Positions 17,890 to 26,027 of a DNA stretch of 64,000 nt are shown here, one piece after another. Position numbers and translations under genes: made by a program. Below the pieces are notes generated by a model. The model worked only from the letters and a program-made list of their open reading frames with translations, ran no database searches and had not been told where the DNA came from. Within the stretch, counting starts at the first letter, position 1; the number at the start of each line of letters is the position of its first letter. Origin of the DNA: DATGPD01 sp031423015 (lineage in GTDB: Bacteria; Planctomycetota; UBA1135; UBA2386); assembly GCA_031423015.1 (NCBI GenBank), contig JANPER010000059.1, forward strand, positions 1 to 64,000, read 5' to 3'.

Positions 17890-19512
17890 ATGCGTGCTCG
17901 CTCGATGTTGCTCCTCGCTCTCCTGTTGACGCTCAGCCCGTCCGCCCTGCCTGCCCAAGATCAACGCTTGCACCCCACGATGTTGGTGCGAGTCCCCGGC
18001 CTGAGCGTCGAGGCCGCGCATCGCGTCCGACAGACAATCCCACACTTCGACGTCATCACCTGGCGCGTGCCGGCGTACGTCGAAGCCCTCGTGCATCCAA
18101 AGGACCTGCCAACGCTGCGTGGGCTCGGGCTGCAACCCACCGTGTTGCACGACGACGTCGAAGCCTTCTGGGCGTCACAGCTCGCGCCACCCGGCGTCGC
18201 GCCCACCAACCGCGGTGGGTTCTCGCGCGGCAGCATGGGTGGGTTCCTCACGCTGGCCGAGATCACTGCGTGCTCGACACGTGGCGGCAGCAGTATCCCA
18301 ACTTGATCACCGCCCGACGCTCGATCGGCCAGAGCATCGAGGGGCGCGAACAGTGGTCGGTGAAGATCTCGGCCAACGCCGACATCGACGAGAACGAGCC
18401 CGAGATCTACATGGAGACGCTGATCCACGCGCGCGAGGCCAGCGCGATGATGGCGACCATGCGATGCGTGGAGTACCTCCTGTCGCGTTACGGCGTGGAC
18501 CCGGCGATCACCGACCTGCTCGACCACCGCGAGATCTGGTACGTGCCGGTGATGAACGTCGATGGCTACGAGTACAACCGGCAGATCGCGCCGAACGGCG
18601 GCGGCGCGTGGCGCAAGAACCGACGGCTGGTGACCGGCACCACGTACGGCATCGACCTCAACCGCAACTTTGGCTACCAGTGGGGCTTCGACGACCTCGG
18701 CAGTTCGCCGACGCCGAGCAGCGGCACCTACCGCGGCGCGAGCGCGTTCAGCGAACCCGAAGCCGCCAACGTGCGCGACTTCATCACCTCGCGCTTGGCG
18801 CTCGGCCTCACCACCGCGTGGGACATCCACAATTCGGGCGGCCTGTGCATGTGGCCGTGGGGCTACGCCAACCTGCAGTCGCCGCGACACGCTCGCTACA
18901 CCGAGATGGCCGCCGACCTCGTGGCGCAGAACGGCTATCGCCCCGGCATCGTCAACACCAGGCTCTACCCGATCAACGGTGGCACGGTGGATTGGTGGGA
19001 AGGCACCGCGGGGCTGTACGGCTGGCTGCCGGAGCTGGGCGAAGCGTTCTGGGTGAGCAACGATCGCATCTTGGCTCTGGCCGAGGAGAACCTGCACATG
19101 CTGCTCACCGCGGTGAAGTACGCGGGCCCTTATCTTTTGACCGAGGCGCTCGCCGTGGTGGAAGTCGGCGACGGCGACGGCGCCTTCGAGCCCGGTGAAC
19201 GGATCGAGGTGCGGGCCACGGTGCGCAACCGCGGCGTGGTGAACGCGACCGCCAGCAGCATGCAGCTCTCGAGCCGCACGCCGTTCGCGCGGATCGAGGT
19301 CGGCAGCGTCACGCTGGGCAACGTGCCGAGCTTCACGTCAGCGAACCACACCGCGACGCCACTGCGCGCGGCGATTCCCGAATGGGCCGCGCCCGGCACG
19401 CGCCTGGAACTGCGGCTGCACTACCACTTCGCCGGGCACCAGCTCACGCAGCCCATCGAGGTGGTCGTCGGCGTGCCACAGCCATTGGTCGCCGATGACT
19501 GCGAAGTCGCCA
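17890..19512 (+). pseudogene. Secreted M14-family zinc carboxypeptidase, frameshifted
   Basis: A signal peptide (MRARSMLLLALLLTLSPSA) and a pro-region lead to GGFLTLAEI. A one-base loss near 18267 then shifts the frame, and TWRQQYPNLI continues. The catalytic domain keeps the zinc motif ETLIHAREASAM (H-x-R-E), GIDLNRNFGYQWG (substrate Arg), WDIHNSGG (third ligand His) and the Glu region PELGEAFWVS. A beta-sandwich with CARDB-like EVGDGDGAFEPGERIEVRA follows. The M14 reading ends near 19500 at LVADDCE and joins an unrelated shard, so the C-terminus is lost too. Apart from the frameshift the enzyme core looks intact. Confidence 0.75.
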
Positions 19513-19765
19513 CCAACGCGTGCACAACTGGTTCGAGGCCGGCCTGCTCGGGTTCACGTTCGACCCGAACTACCGGACCAACGGTTGGTTCTACGTGCAC
19601 CTCGGTCTGACGGACCCGTATCGCATCAAGCCCGCCGAGCCGTGGAACAGCGTTCTTCTGCACCGGATGGTGCGGCTAGACAGCAATCGCATGCCGATCC
19701 TCGGCAGCAGCGTGGTCGACGCCGACGCGATCGCTCTGCTCGATGCCTGGATCTCAGGCATGTAG
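19513..19765 (+). pseudogene. Shard of a sugar-dehydrogenase/cytochrome c fusion protein
   Basis: The reading EAGLLGFTFDPNYRTNGWFY is the blade signature of glucose/sorbosone dehydrogenase propellers. It is joined directly to EPWNSVLLHRMVRLDSNRMP and VVDADAIALLDAWI, the C-terminal end of planctomycete-type cytochrome c domains. The whole middle is missing, including any CxxCH. It has no own start and ends at TAG 19763. It belongs to the same architecture as the shard at 33705. Confidence 0.55.
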
Positions 19766-19787
19766 AGTCTTGGGTGCACTTGGGACC

Positions 19788-20038
19788 TCACGACAGGCGA
19801 ACGATGCACCGCCCGCTATGTGGGCCAACTACAGTCCGCACTTGCTGTTGCTTGGTCTCGCCCGCGTTGACCCCAAACACGTAGTCTCCGGGCGGCAGCG
19901 ATCGGAAGCATACCTTGCCCGCGCGGTCGGTGACTCGGCGAGGTCGGGGTGGCTCGCCGGACCTGACACGATGTAGACCGACGCGTCCGCCACCGGGCGG
20001 GCGGCGGCGTCGATCACTTCGATGGTCAAGAAACGCAT
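19788..20038 (-). pseudogene. Carboxypeptidase-regulatory-like domain shard, frameshifted
   Basis: From ATG 20038 the minus strand reads MRFLTIEVIDAAARPVADAS then, after a one-base shift near 19930, DRAGKVCFRSLPPGDYVFGV and on to a stop at 19788. The pattern of a variable strand, D-x-x-G-x-F/C and LPPGDY is that of CarboxypepD_reg-like beta-sandwich repeats in secreted proteins. It is only about 80 residues long. It might be a small gene with a base error, but its position beside another shard favours debris. A plus-strand tail ending near 20139 cannot be assigned. Confidence 0.5.
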
Positions 20039-20166
20039 CGCGGTGGCCCGCCCGCATCGCGCTCGGCTCGATCGACGTGATCGCTGGCGAAGGGCCACAG
20101 ATCGCGGTGCTGAGCGTGTCCGACGAAGTGGGGCGGTAGACGCCCGGCGCGCGAACGCGAGTTGAT

Positions 20167-23100
20167 CTAACGCCGGGCGTCGAACGTCCGCAGATAGTCC
20201 TCGGCTACCGGCAGCGGGTTGACGGGCCAGGCCTTGACCAGACCGTTCGCATCGCCGGTCACGATCCACTCGCCGTCCGGGGTGAAGCACGCGTCGAGGA
20301 ACGGCACGCGACCGGCGTTGCGAATGGTCCGCAGGATCTCTTGGGTCGAGGGATTCCAGAGATGGAGTACGCCGTCCTTGGCCGCCGTGAGCGCCCAGCG
20401 ACCGTCGCGGGAAAAGTGCACTGCGGTGACGGTCTGCGTGTGCACCCCTGGGATCGGCTCGCCGAGGTTGAGTTCTGGCGGCAGGAGGCCCTCCTTCGAG
20501 GTTCGCAGCGGGCGGAACGTCTTCGCGTCGAACCAGGTCACTCGGCCGAAGGCATAGTCTGCCATGAGCACGAACTTGCCGTTGGGGTCGACGGCGATGG
20601 GGCCGCCCGTGACGTCGAGACTCAATGACCTCGCCGGTTTGGTTTCCGGTTGCCCGGCGTGGAAGACATCGAGGCGATTGTTGGCCACACCCACCCAGAC
20701 GCTGTTGGATGACAGCACGAAAGCCATGGCGGTCATGCGGCCGAGCATTGGCATTCCCGGCACGGGATCGAGAACGGGTGTGAGAGTAGGTTGGGGGTTG
20801 TTCAGGTACCACATGGCCATCCTTCGATCGGCACCGCCGGTGAACACCCGCTGGTGGCGTGCGGCGTAGGCGGCCGACAAGATCTCTGCGCCGTGCGCCG
20901 TGGTCGCCTTGGTCCCCTCCATCGTGGTGACGTCGATCATGGTCGCCTCGTGATCGTTGGCGACCAACAGGAACGACGCATCACACGCCCAGGCCCGGGT
21001 ACCAACCACCTCCCGTTGTCGCCCGGCGCCGGTCTCGCTCACGTCGACCACGCGAATGGTCGCCCCGGTTTCGACGAAGAACCACTTTCCTCCTCCGGGC
21101 GCAAAACGTGCTTGTCGGATCGGCGTGTCCTGTCGCATGACGTCAGGAGACGCGGAACCGTCCACCGCACAGATTCGCACCGCGCCATCTGCCCCGCTGG
21201 TCAGAATCCAGCGCCCGTCGGCGCTCACATCCACTGACGAGATGCCGCCGCGGTGGGTGGGGTAGTCTCTCAGCATCGTCCGTCGACCATCGAACCACGC
21301 ACTCACGGCGTAGTTCTTGCCGCCGACGATCCGATGTGCTCCGCTCGCCCACGTCAGCGACAACGTCGCCGTCGCAAAGACCGCGGCGTCAGGGATGGCG
21401 GACGCCAGAAACGAGTCGCGCAGGCTCCAATCGGTGGGGTCGTACAAACACAGGGATCCGTCGCGGAGCATGGCCGCGAAGGTCTTTCCGTCCGGGCTGA
21501 ACGCGCCCTGCGCAATGGCGCGCTGCTGCAAACTCGGCACGACCTTGCCGACCGTGGCCTTGCCATCGGCAAAGGCCAGAACGACCAACCCATTGTCGGC
21601 GCCCACCAACAAGGACTGGCCGCTCGGATCGAACCCGGCCCAGCGGACAGGCCAATTGCCGCGCGAGAACGACTCTGAGTACGTGGTGGCCTGGGTCTGC
21701 GCGTCGATGACTCGCACCTGGCCTAGGTTCGTCGTTACCACGACCCAGCGCTCCGAGGGATCCCAGGCGAGGTCACAGAGGCTGTCCTCGGTGACAAAGT
21801 AGGGCCAGGAGTGCGACGCCTTGTCCGTGTCGATCATCGCGAACCCCTCGTACCCGTAGGTATCACCGGGGCGCTTGTGCTCGGTCAACGCCACGAGGTA
21901 CTTGCCTGACGGTGAGAACTCCAGACGGCTGACGGCTTTGTCGCGCGCGACGTCGACGACCTTCTCCCCGCCGCTTTCGAGACTGCACAGCTTCACGATG
22001 CCGTGGTCGCCGCCGATGGCGAGGACGCGCTTGACTCGCGACACCGCCAACGCGAAGGCCTGCGTCGCGGGGCCCTTGGTGAGCGGCACGGATGCTTCTT
22101 GGCTCCAATCTGAACACCGCCAGGTCTTGACCTGGCCATCGACTCCACACGTGAACAGGCGATCGCCCGACGGGTCGAACACCGCCGCTTGGCAGGAGTC
22201 CTCGTGTGCGCGCCATTCCTTGAGTTCGCGCCCGGTCGCGATGTCCACCACCACGACGTGACCCGCGCTCGTCACATGCGCCATGGTCGCGCCGCGGGGA
22301 TCGAGGGCGGGACTGCCGTTGATCCCACCCCTACCTCCGTGTTGGCGGCGCATCACCCATGCTTCGCCACACTGATCGAGAGCGCGCCAAACGCGCGACA
22401 TGCCAACCCGCGCGAGGGCCTCGTTGGGCGCCCGTGCCAACACGACCGCGCCCCGGAGTTCCTGCAACGGCCCCTCCGATGCATCGAACACACCGAGCGC
22501 CTCCGTGACTTTGTCCCACCTCCAGTTCTGCAGACCAAACCACGCGGCGGTCAAGACCGCGATCGTGAGCACCGCACCCACGGCGACCGTCACCCGTCGC
22601 CGACGCAGCAGCATGCGCAGCCGGTGCGTCGGCTTCTTCCCCAGCTCCTGCACCGGCTCGAGCCGAAGTGCGTGCCCGAGGTCTTCTGCCAACGCCAACG
22701 CGGTGGCGTAGCGGCGGTCGCGATCCTTGGCCAGCGCCTTGCTCGCGATGAAGCGCAGGTCGGTCGTCAGCCTGGCGATTTGCGGCGTCACCCGCGGCTC
22801 GGCGGCGAGGATGTTGGTGATGGTCTCCGTCTCGTTCTTGCCACCGAACGGATGCTCGACCGTGAGCATCTCCCACAGCACGATGCCCAGCGAGAACACG
22901 TCGGTGCGTGCATCGAGCGTGCGGCCGGCCGGTCGCAGTTGCTCGGGCGACATGTAAGTGCACGTGCCAACCGTCACGCCGATGCGCGTCACCGTCTGCG
23001 TCCCCGAATCATCGCGCACGAGACCGAAGTCGACGAGCATCGGCTCGCCGTCGGGGGTGACGAGGATGTTCGACGGCTTGACGTCGCGATGGATCAGTCC

Positions 23101-23712
23101 GCGCTCATGCGCGTGCGCCAGCGCGCGCGCCACCTTCTCCACGAACGCGACGATGGCCCATGCATCGGCGCCGGGTTTGCCGCCGAAGACGCCGGTGCCC
23201 GAAGTCTTGGCGCGCGTGAGTTTGGCCGCCAGCGACTCGCCGTCGATGCGCGGCATGACGAAGAACGGCTCGTGGTCGACATCGCCGGCCTCGAACACCT
23301 TGCAGATGTTGGCGTGGTCGAGACGCGACACCGCCTTGAGTTCGTGGTGGAAGCGCATGCGGACCTCGTGCGACGTCACGAGGTCGCGGCGGATGCGCTT
23401 GAGGGCCACTTCGCGGCCGAGCTGCGTGTCGAAGGCGACGTAGACCGTGCCCATGCCGCCTTGGCCCAGCAAGGAGCGCAGCTCGAAGCGGCCAAAGGTC
23501 TCGCCGCTGCCGATTGGCTGGGGCCGGGCGTGCGCCGTGTCGGCGCGCGTCACCGCCAGCTCGGCCATCAGCCCTTGCACCACTTCGCGCGCGAACCCCG
23601 AACTCTGCAGGAAGGCGTCGAACGGCTCAGCGCGCCCTTCTGCCTGGCGCTGCAGGTAACCCGCCACCACCTCGCGCAGTTCGCTCGGCGCTGGGTCGCC
23701 GACATGGCTCAT
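20167..23712 (-). CDS. Ser/Thr protein kinase with C-terminal WD40 propeller
   Basis: A 1181-residue protein. The kinase domain spans about 75-350: GQGGMGTVY, Lys105, HRDVKPSN with Asp210, DFG Asp228, GTCTYMSPEQ. A membrane helix lies at about 374-394. From about residue 480 to the end are WD40-type blades (FDPSGDRLFTCGVDGQVKTW, VDVSADGRWILTSGADGAVR, HFSRDGRWALTAAKDGVLHL). The propeller would face outside the cytoplasm and sense or scaffold. Every catalytic residue is present. The start is ATG 23712, 66 nt from the divergent sigma gene at 23779. Confidence 0.88.
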   Translation of the reverse strand: MSHVGDPAPSELREVVAGYLQRQAEGRAEPFDAFLQSSGFAREVVQGLMAELAVTRADTAHARPQPIGSGETFGRFELRSLLGQGGMGTVYVAFDTQLGREVALKRIRRDLVTSHEVRMRFHHELKAVSRLDHANICKVFEAGDVDHEPFFVMPRIDGESLAAKLTRAKTSGTGVFGGKPGADAWAIVAFVEKVARALAHAHERGLIHRDVKPSNILVTPDGEPMLVDFGLVRDDSGTQTVTRIGVTVGTCTYMSPEQLRPAGRTLDARTDVFSLGIVLWEMLTVEHPFGGKNETETITNILAAEPRVTPQIARLTTDLRFIASKALAKDRDRRYATALALAEDLGHALRLEPVQELGKKPTHRLRMLLRRRRVTVAVGAVLTIAVLTAAWFGLQNWRWDKVTEALGVFDASEGPLQELRGAVVLARAPNEALARVGMSRVWRALDQCGEAWVMRRQHGGRGGINGSPALDPRGATMAHVTSAGHVVVVDIATGRELKEWRAHEDSCQAAVFDPSGDRLFTCGVDGQVKTWRCSDWSQEASVPLTKGPATQAFALAVSRVKRVLAIGGDHGIVKLCSLESGGEKVVDVARDKAVSRLEFSPSGKYLVALTEHKRPGDTYGYEGFAMIDTDKASHSWPYFVTEDSLCDLAWDPSERWVVVTTNLGQVRVIDAQTQATTYSESFSRGNWPVRWAGFDPSGQSLLVGADNGLVVLAFADGKATVGKVVPSLQQRAIAQGAFSPDGKTFAAMLRDGSLCLYDPTDWSLRDSFLASAIPDAAVFATATLSLTWASGAHRIVGGKNYAVSAWFDGRRTMLRDYPTHRGGISSVDVSADGRWILTSGADGAVRICAVDGSASPDVMRQDTPIRQARFAPGGGKWFFVETGATIRVVDVSETGAGRQREVVGTRAWACDASFLLVANDHEATMIDVTTMEGTKATTAHGAEILSAAYAARHQRVFTGGADRRMAMWYLNNPQPTLTPVLDPVPGMPMLGRMTAMAFVLSSNSVWVGVANNRLDVFHAGQPETKPARSLSLDVTGGPIAVDPNGKFVLMADYAFGRVTWFDAKTFRPLRTSKEGLLPPELNLGEPIPGVHTQTVTAVHFSRDGRWALTAAKDGVLHLWNPSTQEILRTIRNAGRVPFLDACFTPDGEWIVTGDANGLVKAWPVNPLPVAEDYLRTFDARR

Positions 23713-23778
23713 GGCCGCACGCCAGGATTGACCCGCCGGCCAGAGGAGTTCACGATCTGGTCTTCCTGGAGCAGACGC

Positions 23779-24369
23779 ATGGTGGAGAACGAGCATATCC
23801 CGCCCGATGGACAACCTCATCCTCTGCGCGAAGCTGCCGATCTACCTGGGCTGCTGGCGCTCGTGCGCGAGGTCGTGCGTCAACTCGCGACGCTGAAGAT
23901 GGGGCCACTGCTCGCCGCCCGCGAGGCGCCGTCCGATCTGGCGCAGACCGTGGTGCTCGAGATCCTGCAGCACGCCGACAAGATCGAGGACCGCGGCGAA
24001 GCATCGACGCGCGCGCTCGCCAAGACTGTGCTCGTGCGCAAGCTCGCCGATCGCGTGCGCGCGGCGCAAGCGCAGAAGCGAGGCGGCGGCGCCCCCAAAG
24101 AGCTGGTCGAGACCGACGACAGCAAGCCCGCGATTCCACCGCCAGCCGCCGACGGGCCAGGTCCGGCCACGATCGTCGCCGACCGCGACCTCATCGAGCA
24201 CGTCGGCACGTTGGCCAAGTGTCTTGGCGAGCGAGAGCGAGCCGTGTTCGAGATGCGCGTCGCAGGCAAGTCGCACCATGAGATCGCCGCGGCGCTCGGT
24301 ATCAGCGCCGACTACTCGCAGCGGCTGCTGGCGGCGGCGCGGGAGAAGCTGCGCAAGGCGACGGGGTAG
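23779..24369 (+). CDS. ECF-like sigma-70 family factor, partner of the WD40 kinase
   Basis: A 196-residue protein. An N-terminal helical region (LAQTVVLEILQHADKIEDRG, TRALAKTVLVRKLADRVRAA) occupies the region-2 position. The C-terminus carries LGERERAVFEMRVAGKSHHE then IAAALGISADYSQRLLAAAR, a region-4 helix-turn-helix. The pattern fits planctomycete ECF sigma factors. It is divergent from the WD40 kinase. ATG 23779 lacks a clear ribosome-binding site. Sigma activity is inferred from domain order only. Confidence 0.75.
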   Translation: MVENEHIPPDGQPHPLREAADLPGLLALVREVVRQLATLKMGPLLAAREAPSDLAQTVVLEILQHADKIEDRGEASTRALAKTVLVRKLADRVRAAQAQKRGGGAPKELVETDDSKPAIPPPAADGPGPATIVADRDLIEHVGTLAKCLGERERAVFEMRVAGKSHHEIAAALGISADYSQRLLAAAREKLRKATG

Positions 24370-24396
24370 GTCGGCGATGCCCTGCGCACGCCAGCT

Positions 24397-25908
24397 TCAG
24401 CGAGCCATCAAACTCAGGCAATCCTCGAGCACCGTCGCCAAGGACGTGTCCAGCTCCGCTTCGGCGACGGTGACGGCACCTTCGCAGCTCACCTGCAACT
24501 CACGCAGCGCTTCGCGCGCCGACGCCGGTGCCTGATCGCTGTTTGCCTTCGCCATCGTGAGCAGCGCGCCGAGCGCGGCGCTCGCCACCGTCGCCGCCTT
24601 CTTGTCGTCGTAGTGCAGCTCGAGGCGCACCTTGGGTATTGGCCCAGGATCGTGCCGTAAAACGATGCGGCGCAGGGTGTCGAGGATCGGTTTCGCCGGC
24701 TCGGGCAACGGGACTTCGCCGAAGAAGTCGGGCCTCACGAACTCGATTGCCAGCATCACGCTCGGCCCACCTAGGGTATCGGCCAGCTTCTGCGCTTGCT
24801 CGGCCGACAAGCGGGCGGCGGTGCCGTCCTCTTCCAGCGTGATGCTGGTCGAGGTGGCGCGCACGCTGAGGCGTTCGGCGAGGCGCCCCTCGACGACGCC
24901 GTCTTTGCTGTCCACTGCGACGCCCTCGGCGCGCAGACCGGCTGCGATCGCGTCTTGGGCCAGCAGACCGTCGCGGCGGCACCAGCTCATGAACGATCCC
25001 CGCCGCGTGAGGGAAGGGGACACGATCAAGGTGCGCGCAAAGCAGGCGTTGCCGAAGCGGTGCGCGAGTTCGTAGGCAAACAGATCGCCGCGGGCGCTTT
25101 GCCGTTCGAACCACTCGAGCATGGCCTCGGTTCGATCGTCGACGCGGGTTACGCCGGCAAGCCAGCGTGCCTGCATGGCTTGCCGCGTTGCCTTGGCGAT
25201 GCCCCAAGCCTTGCGCCATTCTGGCGCGCGCAGGTTGTCGACGTAGATCACCGCCCCAGCGTCCGCCGGCGCGGTCGCCAGCGCGGCGGTCAAGCCTTCG
25301 ATCGGCAGGCTCCAGGTCGAAGCGCCCTTCGTGGTGCGCGCGAGCTGCCGCTCTGCCCACAGGGCGAGCATGCGATCGTCACTCTTGGATGCGGTCGCCA
25401 GCGCCTTGCGCGCTTGCTCGCTCGCGTGGTCTGCCAGCAGGACAACCGCGGCCAGACGATCAAAGCCAGCGCGTGCGTTGGTCGGTTTGCCACCGTCTGC
25501 CACCAGCGTGCACAACGCGTCGAGGTCGGTGCGCACGCCGGACAGCGTGCAGTAGCGCTCGATGTCGAGCATCGTGGACAGCGGCCGCGGCGAGCCGACG
25601 AAGAAGGCAAGCAGGCCGGGCGTCCCGTAGTCGTCAAGCGTCGCTTCCAGGGTGCCGTCCTTGCCCTGTAGTCCCAGCGCGGAGGTGAACAGTGGTTGCG
25701 GCGGCTTCGTGTGCAAGAACACCGCCACGCCCTCCGGCTGGAAGCCGACGGGCAGCGGCGGGAGTCTCGGCGCATCCTGCGCTCGTCCCGTGATTGCCGT
25801 AGCCAACGCGGCCAAAGCGCAGAGGGTGCCGCGCGTTGACCAAAGGCCCGTCCGCGGGTCGCGGTGCGAGAGTGGAAAAGCAGAGTCGAGCGAGCGCGCC
25901 TGTTCCAT
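24397..25908 (-). CDS. Secreted protein of unknown function
   Basis: A 503-residue protein. A hydrophobic stretch (TLCALAALATAITGRAQ) near residues 27-45 resembles a signal peptide preceded by a long N-terminus, so the true start may be further in. The rest is alpha/beta without catalytic motifs I recognise; notable pieces are PPLPVGFQPEGVAVFLHTKP, DAGAVIYVDNLRAPEW and SVMLAIEFVRPDFFGEV. It is convergent with the sigma gene, 27 nt between stops. It is most likely an exported, planctomycete-specific protein. Confidence 0.6.
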   Translation of the reverse strand: MEQARSLDSAFPLSHRDPRTGLWSTRGTLCALAALATAITGRAQDAPRLPPLPVGFQPEGVAVFLHTKPPQPLFTSALGLQGKDGTLEATLDDYGTPGLLAFFVGSPRPLSTMLDIERYCTLSGVRTDLDALCTLVADGGKPTNARAGFDRLAAVVLLADHASEQARKALATASKSDDRMLALWAERQLARTTKGASTWSLPIEGLTAALATAPADAGAVIYVDNLRAPEWRKAWGIAKATRQAMQARWLAGVTRVDDRTEAMLEWFERQSARGDLFAYELAHRFGNACFARTLIVSPSLTRRGSFMSWCRRDGLLAQDAIAAGLRAEGVAVDSKDGVVEGRLAERLSVRATSTSITLEEDGTAARLSAEQAQKLADTLGGPSVMLAIEFVRPDFFGEVPLPEPAKPILDTLRRIVLRHDPGPIPKVRLELHYDDKKAATVASAALGALLTMAKANSDQAPASAREALRELQVSCEGAVTVAEAELDTSLATVLEDCLSLMAR

Positions 25909-26027
25909 GATGCTGGCGCCAACGACAGCCAGGACGACCGGTTCAAATCAGTGTGGCGCGGAACTAGTGCTGCGCAGCGATGCGAGGCAGGCGCCGTTAC
26001 TTCGCGGCCGCAGAACACGAGGGTGAT

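Noticed and set aside
20050..20139. Short plus-strand tail (GSIDVIAGEGPQIAVLSVSD, then stop)
   Set aside because: Could be the end of some protein, but no start, domain or family can be recognised.
22189..23778. Long plus-strand frame antisense to the WD40 kinase
   Set aside because: It has no protein-like motifs and mirrors the kinase codons; only the part from 23779 is the real sigma gene.
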